Shown here one piece after another: positions 22,617-34,739 of a stretch of 64,000 nt of DNA. Origin of the DNA: Hofstenia miamia (taxonomy: Eukaryota > Xenacoelomorpha > Acoela); NCBI GenBank assembly GCA_004352715.1, contig SCFE01000041.1:990859-1054858 (forward strand), read 5' to 3'. The position numbers were made by a program, and so were the translations under genes. Position 1 is the first letter of the stretch; the number at the start of each line of letters is the position of its first letter. The notes below the pieces were generated by a model. The model was not told where the DNA came from. It saw only the letters and a list, made by a program, of their open reading frames with translations, and did not search any database.

Positions 22617-23783
22617 CTAAATGTCAGTGTTTTTATAGATAATTTTAACTAATTCCACCTCAAAATTAAGTTAATTAATTGAGCGTAATTAGGTATTTTG
22701 AAAGTAGCATACTAGCTATTTTTCTTTTGGTGATAAATTAATGAAATATTGAATAAATGCATTTGAACGCAATGCATGTGTAAAGCCACATAAGTTCTCA
22801 TACAATGCTGTCTATCTCCTAATGCCTTAATAGAAACAAGTTTCTTCTTCGATTGCTTACAAATCATCCTCTTGATCACCCACTTGCTGTAATTTGTGTT
22901 TTGCCATTGGTGAATAAGACACCCAGACAGAGTTGTAGAGCTGAAAGAGATCCGGTCTAGGCCAGTCCGGACCTTTGCTTATATAATGTCTTATCTGAAC
23001 TTCATATCTTAATCGGTCCGAAATGGTTTCTTTATGCTAGATATGGCCAATAAACTAAGTGTCAACAATAAAGTTAATGAATTGAAAACAAATCGTCACT
23101 GTATTTCACGCTGCGGAAAAGGGCTGCAATATTCCATTAGTTGCTGAAAACGAGCCGAGAATTATAGTTGATTTTTAGAGCCAAAAAAAATTGGCCCATG
23201 TCTATCACTGCGCTTACGTAGCTAGTCAAAGTTATTCATTATTTTAAACAGATTGGAAGGACTATCTAAAGCTATTCTTACACATGACCATCTATGTACT
23301 AAATTTAATTGATAAGGTGTCACGTAAAAATGTTGATGATAATATGTGGTAAAATGTTGGGAAAGCATATGCTGATTACCATCACTAGCAAAGCGTGGAA
23401 CCAATTTATAAGCACAACGAGTATTGAGTAATTTGTTTCAATAGTTAACTAAGGAAAACTCAACTAAGAACGCTGACATTGTTTTCAAGGACTCATTTCG
23501 GTTTCATTATTTTGAAAACTATGTAAAACGAAATTGAATATAAATTTAAATAGTTTTAAAAACATTTTTAGGGTAAACACGAAGTCTGAAAACCCAAAGA
23601 TGCTAGAAAATTATGAATTGAAATTTATTTAAATAAATCAGAAAATTACATCTGACTTACAGATAGACAAATATAATATTTTAAGACATATATTTTTTTA
23701 GTCAGGTTTGATTGTTTCAAGAAGTTCATTGTCATAAGAACATCTCTAATATATCTTAAATTGGTTGTTAATGAAACCGTTAC

Positions 23784-23996
23784 CAAAAATTGCGACGTTT
23801 CTTGATGTGCTTCACCCAATTTACTAAGCAAGTGCTGCAATTCAGAATTTTCTACACGTTTCTGCTCAAGATCCAACCTGAGTTTTCCATTTTCATTGGA
23901 AAAGTAGGTTTGAGAGTATTCCAGCCTTTCCAGTCGATCATTCATTTCTTCTTTCTGGGCCGTGGCTTCTTGTAGCTTTTCTTTTGCATAAACCTC
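23784..23996 (-). CDS. Second exon: coiled-coil segment of the SAM-RA-PDZ protein
   Basis: 213 nt, 71 residues, phase 0 at both sides: acceptor TTTAG|GAGGTT at 23996 and donor TTTTTG|GTAACG after 23784. It is charged and helical throughout (EKLQEATAQKEEMNDRLERL, LRLDLEQKRVENSELQHLL), continuing the coiled coil that runs into exon three. Phases match exon one (ends at 24500) and exon three (starts at 22616), giving one open frame over the three exons. Confidence 0.7.
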
Positions 23997-24499
23997 CTAA
24001 ACATTAAGCAAATATGATCCTCTTTTTAAAATTAGTTGTTGCAATGCAAAAATGTAGATGGAAAATCTTGATCCTCTTAAGAAAAAAAATTATTTGCTGC
24101 AATGCAAAAATGCCGTTGAAAAATCTAGTTGAATCTAGTGATATTTCACCATTTGAAAGTCTTCTGTACTTTCGCGAAGGTTCAGTGTTAAATAACGAAT
24201 TCAATTCGTTTTGCAATGTACGGATTCAAGAATAATTGTGGTGATTACGTATATTTACACAATAACTTACATACGTGTGTCTGTGGAAGCTATAAAGATT
24301 GAATTCAAAAAGTTTCTACGCAAATAGTTTTAGCACTGCCTAAAGACGCTAAATTAAGTGAAATATTTTTAAACTATGAAATATGAAACCAATAACTAGT
24401 GGTAATTGCAACACCAATCCAAGCAATGAATATGGTAAAATATTTCTAAATCATTATACTTATGCTAATATTTAATTAAATTATTAAATGGTATCATAC

Positions 24500-26434
24500 C
24501 TGTTTTCTTGATTCCTTTAACTTATCGATTGATAAAGTATCAACTTCATTTGTGTTTCGAAGTAAAACCAATTTAAATGCTTCCTCAAGAGACGCTTGAC
24601 GTACGAACTGTAACAGTCGTTGTGAACTCCAGGACAAAGTCGAGACCCCATTTATTTCTAGAATTGTATCGTCAATTTGAAGCATACTTTCTCTATTTGT
24701 AGATGATACTTTGCAGGTTTCATTCCAACTACAGTTAATTATTTCTGCATCCTTAACCACGCATGTAAAAATAAGCTTAGGATTTCTAGCTATAGAATAA
24801 AGACTTAGGTGATCATCAGAGAAATTTTCCTGCGAGAGTTCTCCTTTCAACTTTTCCAAAAAAATCTTTTCATTCACGTATACTGTAAGCAAAGATTTGA
24901 AAACTCTTGCTTGTAAATTTGTTCTATCATCAACATCGTTCAATGCTTCAATTTTATGGACTTCTTGTTTAAGCCAATCAATGGACTTCTCAACGTCTGC
25001 GAGCTTTTCTTGTGCTAACCGTGCAAATTTTTGCCGATTACGTTTTTCACTATGGGCGTTCATAAAAATTGTGTGATTGTTAAAAATGGTCCCAATAGCA
25101 CTTTCTTGATGTCTTACACAATCATGTGCTACTTTATAAAATGAAGTAGTAGAGCTAGCGGTTACCTTTAAGATTTCAAATTGATGAGGAGTTCCTTTCC
25201 AGGAATTGACAATGGGTAGTAGTTGCTCATGACGACCGATTTGCTTCACTACACTCTCAAGAGTGCACTCAAACAACTGACAGTTTGCAATGACTTGGTT
25301 TGAACAATTTCTTAAATGAGTAAGAAGAAGATCTTCCGCTGTCATACCTTCTGTTATCAACACAGGAAGAATATCTTTCTCGACTCTATTGGACAATATA
25401 ACCTCAACCGCACCCATTTGATCAGAAGTGTATGAATTACTCCTTTGAGGCAGCATGTCGATTTCTTTTGGTCGACCCAATCTGTTCGGCGTGACATTGT
25501 CAAGATGGCGCTCTGGGAAAAACAGTTGATTGTTTCTTGTTGAAATATCGTTGGGATTGCTCATTAATTTCATGGACGCGTTTGACTCTGTTCGTCGCAC
25601 AGTTGTAATGCAGAACGATGAATCAACTTCTGAATTATTAATTTTAGCAGGTTTCACCTTCTTATTTTGACTGAAGATACTAGATAGTCTGCGAATAGGC
25701 TTAACCATTATATTTTTATTTTCTTGATCAATTTTTATTGCTTCCTCATTATTGTAGTAAGCATGGAAGTTCTCTATGATGGCTTTGGATGTTCCAATGT
25801 CATCGAGCCCATAATTTGACAAATCCCGTGTTGTAATGCCTTTAAGTTTTCTTCCATCAATATCTTTAGAACAAAGAGCATTACTAGCACGATGGAACCC
25901 ACTAAAATTCAGCCAATCACACACCTGCTTGTTAGACCATTTTTCTGGATGAACACTCTTCCATGACCAAATCGATTCCTCCCAACGCGGAGGCTTTTCT
26001 ATAATTCCATCATATGAGCTAGTCTCACTTTCATGCCTACCAATCTTGGTTAGTACTAATTTAAGTTCCGAAATTAAAGCTTTCTTTTGTGAATCAGGCT
26101 CCAACGATGACTTAAGATCTGTATCACTTGCATAAACAGGGCTATCAGTGAGATTATTCAACGTAAAATTAGGCAGACTTCGTGCTTTGTATATAGAAAC
26201 ATTGTGATGTACTCTAACTGAGCTTGGAATCGGCTTACTAATAACAATGTCTTCTGCATCCTGCTTTTGCTCAAGTTTCCTTTTTTTATTGATAAAAAAG
26301 CGTGGTCTTTTAATTTTAGTAAATCGGCTCTTCTTACTTGGTGTTGGTGAAGGCTCTGCTCTTGGAATGTAGTCATCGTCTAGTTTGGAACTAAACGGTT
26401 TTTCAGGATGTAATTTCATTGTAACATTTTGCAT
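24500..26434 (-). CDS. First exon: SAM, RA-like and PDZ-like domain scaffold protein
   Basis: 645 codons from ATG at 26434, with an in-frame TGA 21 bases before it, to the donor AAACAG|GTATGA at 24500 (phase 0). Domains in order: a basic patch at 34-53; SAM at about 165-228 (WSNKQVCDWLNFSGF ... DIDGRKLKGITTRDL); an RA/ubiquitin-like fold at about 341-425 (ILPVLITEGMTAEDLLLTHL ... IGRHEQLLPIVNSW); coiled coil at about 462-535; a PDZ-like domain at about 553-627 (LQIDDTILEINGVSTLSW). SAM domains self-associate, RA domains bind Ras-like GTPases and PDZ domains bind C-terminal tails, so a cytoplasmic adaptor for Ras-family signalling is likely. I do not recognise a named orthologue: CNK has SAM and PDZ but a different middle, and afadin and RADIL lack this order. 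Confidence 0.8.
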
Positions 26435-26809
26435 TTTATTAAAGTTGCTTTCTCAAATTAAACAGTGGAGATTAACAACATGTGCACAACATATGTGCTA
26501 AAAGACTGTATAAATGGATTCGCATGTTGCAATTTCTCATCAATGCGATATTAAATTTTCCTTAAAGTATTCAATGTCTATCTATTATTATTAAGCTCTA
26601 TCGATAAAAAATTGCTAATTTCATTGGCTAATGAATTGTTTAGTTTCTAGCAGAGAACAGTGGCGTCAAATCTCTTAAAAATTTAGGGGCTAAAATTTCG
26701 AAATTTTTTTATGTGAGAACGTGTTTGGATGTTATATCTACATAAAGTGAACCAGTTGAGGTTAGAAGTTGCTCTCATGAAGTTTTTTCGTAAATCGAAA
26801 TTTTCAAAG

Positions 26810-27310
26810 AAAAATGATTTCAAGTTCTTCAGCAACAGCAATAAGCCTTTGCACAAATTTTCAATTTTAAGTTCGAACATATTCATCAATAGATGTTTCC
26901 AAATTTCCTAAAAAAATTTTTAAAATTGGCATCAAGCTGCCCAAAATTAAATTACCCAGGAAGGTTTTTAAAATTTATGATAATTTCTTCAAAAATGTTT
27001 TAAGCGCTTATGACTTCCGAACCAATACATATACCCAAAATCTGAAAAGCAGCACAATAAAAGAGTGTCTTCTCTTTCACTATTGTTTAAAAATTCTCCG
27101 TTGTATATACCATGATCTCTGACTTTGCACAGGGCGATTCTTAATGGTTTTGGGCAGTCAAGCTGTGCAAAAACTGTTTAAATTTAGCTGATAATCCCAA
27201 ATGATTTAGAACCTTAATGATGAAGATAATTTGAAAGCATTTCAAGAAATCGGAGTTTTCATCGAGAAATAACTAATGTTTTCAAATACATCAGGTACTT
27301 CAACGTAGCT
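26810..27310. repeat. Diverged repeat unit, about 470 bp
   Basis: Shares ordered landmarks with 29080-29350: an ACTTTGC(A/T)CA(C/G)GGC word, a tract about 150 bases later ending GTACTTCA, and CGAAC(A/G)(T/C)A(T/C)TCATCAATAGA. Here the landmark around the CTTCAGC/CATCAATAG part occurs both before and after, as in a partial tandem array. Confidence 0.45.
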
Positions 27311-28546
27311 ATTTGGTGCACATTCACCAACAGTTTGGAGATATATGTTTGAAATGTTTTAAAAAGATATTTAAAGATAATCACTATGCGACGCTCTTGA
27401 AAAATGTTTTGGGTAAATTTTTTCTATCACTAACGTTACTTTTCAATCTAGCACAATTGAAATATTTAACATGTCTTTTTAAAAACTACTTCATTGTTCA
27501 AGCTACTAGCAATAATCTAAAGTTCAATTTAATAATGTACAAAATGGGCTCCTAAAAGTCCAAGTAACAAAAGATTTTCTCTGTACCAACCATGTTTAAG
27601 GAAAAAAGATTTCTTGCAAAAAGTAATTTATCAATGCGTAATCTGCCATAAAGATTCTGTTGCAGCATTCTTTAAGTAATTCTTCAGAGTTTTCATATGC
27701 TAAATTTGCATGAACCTTATACATATTGACAAGGCAAAAATTGGCCAGTTTAAAAAAGTGAAAAATTCTTTTTTGGGAAAATATTTTTGGCTCGACTTTT
27801 GTTTTTGATCAAGTCTGCAATAAAAATGTCTATTCGCACCACAACCCGCGTGGCATTTGAAAGTCAGTACCCGCACTGTACCGGATCCACACCCGCGTCC
27901 ATCTTTGTTGATGTGATAATGATAAAATTCTTTCATTGCAAGATGTATACTATTTGTAACAATTAAATTTTGAGCAAACATTTTTAGCATTCATTGGCAT
28001 TTTCTGGCTCATGTGAAACAGCTAAGATGTAAGCTTGCAGTCAATAACTTTTACTTGTTTATAAAAAGATTAATTGAAATGTTTTGTAAGCATTGATATA
28101 TGAAATTAAAATAACTTATAGCAGTAAAATCTAATTTGTAAATTACTAGAATAACAACAGTAACTATTACAAACATTGTGTAGCAATTAGTTTTACAAGG
28201 TACTAAGAATATGAAAAAATTTTAAAAAACACTAAAACTTGGTAACATTGCATGTAAAAATTAGGTTCCAAAATTTGAAAATGAAAAGAGAAAACCAAAA
28301 TGAATTACTTCAATTCAGTTTTTCATTTTTCATTTTTATTATTTTATAGTTTAAATTAAAAATTAAATTAAGAAGTTAAAAATGCAAAGTGCAAATCAAA
28401 AATGAAACATGAAACATTTCAATTCCGTTTTTCGTTTTGGCTTTTATCATTCTCGTGTAATTGGCATCCAATTTATCTCTTAATAAATAAACTATAACCG
28501 TAAATGTGAATGAAAGAAATTTAATGACCACAAGTAAACAACCACT

Positions 28547-28785
28547 TGTCGTGTTATTTGAGGTTACTATTTATTTTTTTAAAAATAATTTAATGCAATT
28601 ACAAAAGAATTAATGATACAAACCAATACGAAAATGAAAAAACGAAAAACCAAATTANNNNNNNNNNNNNNNNNNNNNCGTGTTATTTGAGGTTACTATT
28701 TATTTCTTTAAAAATAATTTAATGCAATTACAAAAGAATTAATGATACAAACCAATACGAAAATGAAAAAACGAAAAACCAAATT
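28547..28785. repeat. Duplicated gap flanks
   Basis: The ~110 bases before the gap at 28658-28678 (from CGTGTTATTTGAGG) are repeated after it at 28679-28785 with one visible change, so the gap probably separates overlapping contig ends. Confidence 0.85.
28658..28678. other. Assembly gap
   Basis: Run of 21 N between duplicated flanks. Confidence 0.99.
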
Positions 28786-29079
28786 AAAATGGTTCATTTT
28801 TTCAATTAAAATGTTAATTTATAAATCAATCAAAATGAAATCGGCACTTAGAAATTTCTATGTTCAGTTTTCAATTTTTCTTTTCTGTTTTTCACTTTAT
28901 ACATCATTTGAAAAACTTTATAAATGCAACAATGAACTTTTAATAAGGAAAATGAAAAATGTTCATTTCCGATTTTCAATTTCAATTTTTATGGATCTTT
29001 TCAAAATGTTCAAATGCAAAATGCAAAACGGAATTGAATTGTCTCCTTTTTCAATTTCGATCATTAGCCGCAACCTCTA

Positions 29080-29350
29080 ACTTTGCTCACGGCACACCTC
29101 AATAGGTTTGGCAAACCCATCCACCGACAAGGAAACAGCTAAAAACATTTGTTCTTCGATGGACTCTAGGTCTCATATTTGCATGAATTTTGGATATGAA
29201 GAGAATTGAAATCTTCTTTAAAAAATGGGAATATTCATAGAAAAATAGTTAATCTTTTCATGTACTTCAGCCACAGGTTTAAACGTTAGTACAAATGTTC
29301 AACTTTTTTTCGAACGCACTCATCAATAGAGGCGCCTATAGCTCATGACT
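29080..29350. repeat. Second copy of the diverged repeat
   Basis: See 26810-27310 for the shared landmarks; the copies have many substitutions and small indels. Confidence 0.45.
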
Positions 29351-30826
29351 TTTGATTTAAAAATCTAATCATAGGTTTAAAGAACATCTTTAAAAATGTA
29401 AAAACTTTGTGCTGTTAAATCAGACTATTTAAAACTAAAAAATGGAGTTTTGATTTTCAAATTTATCAGATATACATGCACTATGCATAAATACTCTCCC
29501 AACGAATTTTTTGCTCAATTGTAACTGCTTAATCAACGTTATAGAAATAAATTGGGAACGGATATGTAAACAGGTTTCAAGTATCCTAAACACCTTAAAT
29601 GTGAGCAAGTTTATCTGTTATTTTCTAAACCTTGTTTAATATGATTGCTTCCCCTTAAAGCAAATATGATGTATAGTCATACATTCTATCCCTACTAAAA
29701 ATGTGTCAAAAAGCGCATCACATACTCCTAGAAAGATGTTCACTTTTTTAATGTTGTAAGGCAATTTTTCATATTAATTACATTGAACTTCATAGACTTA
29801 AAATATTTTGCCTGTCGATATTTTCGGGAAAATATATTTTACATTTTAGCTATGAGTGGGCTTGGGACTTACAAATTACTCAGCTGCGTCAAATATAGTG
29901 CATCCGTGAGTGAATAAACAGTGTATCACTGAAACTTAGAATTTAAGTGTAAATAAGTTTGTAAATCCAGTATTGTTGCTTACTACTATTACAAACAAAG
30001 ACTGAAATATGGACTATTCATAGTCATGTGCACAGTTGGAGGCGGGCCACGATGCGCTCCCGCACCTTAAATAAAATACAAAACGCCCATAATTTATTGT
30101 CAAAAAACTTTGATTTTGTAGCTAATGTTATCGCTCTTTTGTACGATTAGACTTACATCAAAACGCAGAGTATATGTTCAAAATTTGACATAAATTTTAA
30201 AAATTTGTTACTAAACCATATTTTTGGTCCTCATTGTCCAATTGCGCCCTCTGCAGTTACGGGGTCGGCGATTCTCTAGCTCCGCCACTGCAAACGTTAC
30301 CGTCAAAAAAGTTTGATAACAATTACCAAAGCTTTGTCTGTCTTTTATTTTTGCATGCATAATTTATAGAAGATGAAATACAAACAGAGAAAATTAACTT
30401 TTGACATTGCATAAAATATAACCACTAGTGAATGGAAAAGTTACGTAATTTCACACTGAGCAATTGGATTCACAGATGTTATATTTAAATAATGTTTAAT
30501 TGACAATACATTGTAAAATTATGCAATAACATGAAATTTCTAAAATTGTTAAAAATTATTTTTTTAAATATATAGACCTTCTGTGGGAGAAATTTAATGT
30601 TTGCAACAGGTAGCTCTTTCATTTTAGATTTGACAGAGCATAATTTTAGAATTTATTTGAATGAGTATTCTATTAGGTTGACATAAACCATTGCAAAAAA
30701 ATTATAATTTTATTTTCTTTTTATATTATTTGCGCCAATCGTATATTTAATTTTTTTGTCATTTGTATTGATGCGATAATTTTATAATCATACATGAATC
30801 GCAAATCGGGCGTTATTTACAACATA

Positions 30827-32232
30827 CAGTACTAGAAAAATGAATTCGGTCACCCATGATTTGTCATAAATAGTTCTAAGAAATGGACGCCAAGAATGTC
30901 ATAGTTATTTTTTAAAGATTTGGGGTCAATAGAAAGGGGAATTCATCATTGTTGAGAAATAATTATCATTGTTTACTTTAAATCTCAAGGGGAAATGTTA
31001 TAATGCTTGTAGTTAGCTAATATTTTCTTGGAAAAATGTATTCGGCCACTTCAGACCAAATCAGAGAATCTGTAAAAAGTTTCATTGGTTAAGCTTTTTC
31101 AGTCTTTCTTTGCCATACATGATGCCTGGTTACGTACCTCTTGCCATCCGCGATTTGATTATCTCCAAACCTTTGGAAGGGATGAGTCAACGTAATATAG
31201 CCGGACTTGTAGAGTGACCTCGAATTACTGTCGGAGAAATAATCAGACTTTTCACTTCTGAAAACATTATTGCCCACAAGCCAAAGTCCGGAAGACCTCC
31301 AAAACATCCTGAAGAAGTACTCAATTGGGACTTTCGCGGCAGCCAGTAAGACATTCTTAACCTTAAAGCAAAGATACGCCGACTGAGGTGGGCCAATTTA
31401 ATGAGAGATAATTCATCTAAACATTGGTTTAATGTTATATTTTTAGATGAGTCAAGATTTGAACAATGCTCATCGAAAAGAATGTTGATAAAAAGACCAA
31501 ATGGGCAGAAGTTCAGATTCTTGCCTCAACTTACTAGGGGACCATGAATTATGGTGGGAAATCTGTAATGGTATGGAGTGCAATATGGAAGTGTGGCTTT
31601 CACAAAATTGTTCACATCACTGGTACACTTTTAAGCTCTTAATATGCTCGGATTCTAGAAAAGGAACTCTTGCCACTACTTACAAGTGATCAATATATCA
31701 GCAGAATGGTGCTCCATGTCATACCTCAAAAGAAATGAAAAATTTCCTCCACAATAATGAACAGCATACTCTTTACACTAAAGACGAGCTGTAGAGTGCA
31801 ATAAAGAAACAATTTTATGCAATTCCCAACAGCTCTATTGAAAGAATTTTTGCTTCAATCCCTGATCGCCTTGAAGATGTTATTCGCTCAAAGGGATACC
31901 CTACAAAATATTAGAAGAGACAATTTTGTTGCTAAGTGCTTGTATTACATCAATTATTAATTTATGTATCTTATTTTGAATTTACTTTTTTCGGATTTGC
32001 TCATTCGTTACATTTTTTAGATGGCCCAATACATTTTTCCAATACCAGTTTTCTAATTTTGATTAAAAATTAAAATCCAATTGTTATTCTACATATTTAT
32101 AGTATTAGGCATACAAATTTTCCTTTCTTAACCAAAGTAACAATTATTTATAAATTTAGGCACGCTCTATCCAATGAATGGTCATTATTTATTCAAAATA
32201 GCAAGGTGGTCGAATACATATTTCCAATACTG
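30827..32232 (+). mobile_element. Tc1-like transposon with IR/DR ends and dead transposase
   Basis: The ends begin CAGTACTAGAAAAATGAATT (30827) and, on the other strand, CAGTATTGGAAATATGTATT (from 32232), each flanked by TA. The same motif recurs inside (GGAAAAATGTATTCGGCCAC at about 31029, and its complement at 32022-32045), giving four sites in the IR/DR layout. In between, a Tc1 transposase can be read with breaks: helix-turn-helix DNA-binding part from 31107 (VPLAIRDLIISKPLEGMSQ), KPKSGRPPKHP near 31280, the first catalytic Asp in NVIFLDESRFE (about 31432), and QQNGAPCHTSKEMKNFL (about 31695), which carries the second Asp region only in part. Stops at several points inactivate it. Confidence 0.85.
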
Positions 32233-33030
32233 TATAATCACCTGGCAACCCCAAGCCTTGCATAAATTCTAATGCATAATTTCTAAGATGGGTACCGAAA
32301 AAAAGAAAAGATGGGGTAATTCGTACACCAACAAGTTTTATATTTCAAATCTAGCAGAAACGTTTTAGATCAAATGCAAATGTTGTAAATGAATATATGT
32401 GCACTGGGCTCAAAGAAAAAAGGGATCAACGCTTCCACCTTTGCATTTGCCACATAACCACACAGCACATGTAACACACTGCATCTAGTCTTTCCAGTGG
32501 ACTTTATGAATGCGACTGAGCAGTTTGTGCATGTGATATCTTTTATACTTAATGATGATGAACTAGCAGAACGTCATGTTGCATTGGCCTCCTTTATAAT
32601 CCTATTCCTTTTCCGTGGCCTCGCCAAATAGTCTTACTTGATTCACTCACAGGCGTAAGAAATTTCAAATTTAATACACATGTGAATACACTGCAAACTA
32701 AATTTCCGTTTATTGATAAATTTCAGTTTGTCTTACTAAAAAAAGCATTTCGGTTCACTAGAAACATCTAACAATGATCGTTTGTTGATTAAAGATAAAA
32801 AGTGACTAGGTGTCCGAATTACCCCCATTTTACGGTGAATTACAAAGTTATTTATTGTTTCATGATTTTCTTTAGATTTGAATGAGCTTGCACCCCTGAA
32901 GAGGAGTTCAAATGCGACAGCATTTGCTCATTACATGAATACACATGTAACGATTCAACGTTCTTAAAGTTAATGATGGATTCATACATTGTAATTCAAA
33001 ATTTGATGACAAAAACAATGAGTTCCATAG

Positions 33031-33069
<39 letters not shown>
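32233..33069. other. No gene; (TA)n tract at the end
   Basis: Nothing recognised. A (TA)n tract (about 33035-33068) leads directly into the mariner-type element. Confidence 0.55.
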
Positions 33070-33071
<2 letters not shown>

Positions 33072-33798
33072 GGGTGTCCCAGAAACAACTGAACACATTA
33101 AAACCCTAATAACTTATCCTACAAAGCATCAATCACATAGATTTTTTAACCTTACATTTTGCACATCATAGGAGTTGAACACTGAAGATTTCAGCTTAAT
33201 AGAGTTAATATGAGAACTTCTGTAATAGAATAATGAAAATGTGCATTTTTTACTTGTTTTACGAGAAAAAACACGTATGTTTATTCAAAAAACATTTTTA
33301 ACAAATCGAAACAACAAATTTTTAAATCAAGTTTTCAATGTGATTAGCACCGCGCTCAACACAAAGTCGCATTCGCAGAGAAAATTGGGCAATAGCTCTC
33401 TTACGACAGTCATAGTCGATCTCACCGAAGGCGCTTGAATTCGCTGCTTCAGATGGTCGATGTTGTGTGCCTTCTCCCGAAACACGAGTTGACGAATGTG
33501 ACCCCACAGATAGTAGTCGCAAGGAGTCAGATCTGGTGATCTTGGCGGCCATGCAACTGGACCTCCACGTCCAATCCACCGGGACTGAACAGTCAAAATT
33601 TCAAAATTCATTAGGATGAAATCAAAGGTAAACGTTGTTTTTGATTTTTAAACGAACTAAACAATGAATCGAGTTGAAACTTTCACAGTTGAACTCCTAT
33701 GATGCGTAGAATACGTGGTTAAAAATTCATTGAGATTGGTTTCTCACAAGAGTAGATATTGTAGTTTTAATGTGTTCAGTTGTTTCTGGCACACCCTG
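33070..33798 (-). mobile_element. Internally deleted mariner-type element
   Basis: Terminal inverted repeats of about 35 bases with one mismatch (CAGGGTGTCCCAGAAACAAC at the left; CAGGGTGTGCCAGAAACAAC read from the right end), extending as weaker similarity for more than 100 bases. TA follows the right end. Inside, on the minus strand, 33611-33327 encodes only the last part of a mariner/Tc-type transposase: RWIGRGGPVAWPPRSPDL followed by TPCDYYLWG, the stretch that holds the third catalytic acidic residue. A full transposase needs three to four times this length, so the copy cannot move by itself. Confidence 0.85.
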
Positions 33799-33825
33799 TA
33801 TGTATATATATATAAATATATATAT

Positions 33826-34494
33826 GTTAGAACAAATTTGCGAAATCAACAATTATGCATAAATATCAACAAATATTCATAATTGTTGATTTCGCAACAA
33901 TTTTACATAATTGCTCTCTGAATCAACAATTATGCATAATTGTTGAAAATATTAGCAACAAATATGCATAATATTTATTATCTATCAATAACATCAAACC
34001 TCCAACTCCTCTATACAGACAGTGTGTGATTGGATTACTATGTAAATTTATTGATCGTACTAAATTTGAGCAAGTTAAGAGCAATATCAAAACAACATAA
34101 TATTTATTATCTATCAATAACATATCAAATACATCAAGTAAACAAGAAATGTTTATTGTCACACAGAGGTATCTCTCGATGATCAGTCAAACTTATTGCG
34201 ACACATTGCTACATCTGCATCGGCTATTGCATTTGGCACCATTTTTAAAACACTTGCAAGAGTTGCTTTTGCATGTCTTCTTGGTGCAACTGCATTGTTT
34301 TTTCATTTTATGTCAATAATTATGCCTATTTGGTGCTAATATTCTCAACAATTATGCATAATTGTTGATTTAGTGACAAGTATGCATAATTGTCATAATC
34401 AGTGAACAATTATGTAAAATTGTTGCGAAATCAACCATTATGAATATTTGTTGACATTTATGGATAATTGTTGATTTCGCAAATGTGTTCTAAC
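33826..34494. mobile_element. Palindrome-rich MITE, second family
   Basis: About 95-base inverted terminal repeats, GTTAGAACAAATTTGCGAAA at the left and GTTAGAACACATTTGCGAAA from the right end, set in (TA)n. Subterminal units are copies of the self-complementary AACAATTATGCATAATTGTT and of AACAAATATTCATAATTGTT. In the core, a 30-base phrase around ATTATCTATCAATAACAT occurs twice (near 33973 and 34105). No coding capacity. The layout resembles that of the element at 7672-8594, with a different sequence. Confidence 0.85.
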
Positions 34495-34510
34495 ATATAT
34501 ATATATATTA

Positions 34511-34739
34511 ATGCGCATAGAATTTTTTTAACATACATTCTTGTTGAAGATATGGTAGTTTCTAATTTATTTTTCAACTTTGAGTAATTTATTAANNNNN
34601 NNNNNNNNNNNNNNNNNNNNNNNNNNNNNNNNNNNNNNNNNNNNTATATATATATATGCGCATAGAATTTTTTTAACATACATTCTTGTTGAAGATATGG
34701 TAGTTTCTAATTTATTTTTCAACTTTGAGTAATTTATTA
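34511..34739. repeat. Duplicated gap flanks
   Basis: The ~85 bases ending at 34595 are repeated at 34656-34739, on either side of the 49-N gap 34596-34644, with (TA)n next to the gap. Overlapping contig ends are likely. Confidence 0.85.
34596..34644. other. Assembly gap
   Basis: Run of 49 N. Confidence 0.99.

Larger units (their letters stand above)
26435..30826. other. Intergenic, old repeats, no gene recognised
   Basis: Contains a diverged dispersed repeat (see 26810-27310 and 29080-29350) and a stretch at 28260-29060 dominated by AAAATGAAAA-like and TTTTTCATTTT-like words around a small gap. No coding signal I can assign. Confidence 0.5.

Noticed and set aside
24004-24235. Minus-strand coding-like stretch (TEPSRKYRRLSNGEISLDS) between exons one and two of the SAM-RA-PDZ gene
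   Set aside because: A TGA lies just upstream and no AG acceptor exists between it and the open part; no GT donor follows at a suitable place. Could be a decayed exon, but not supported.
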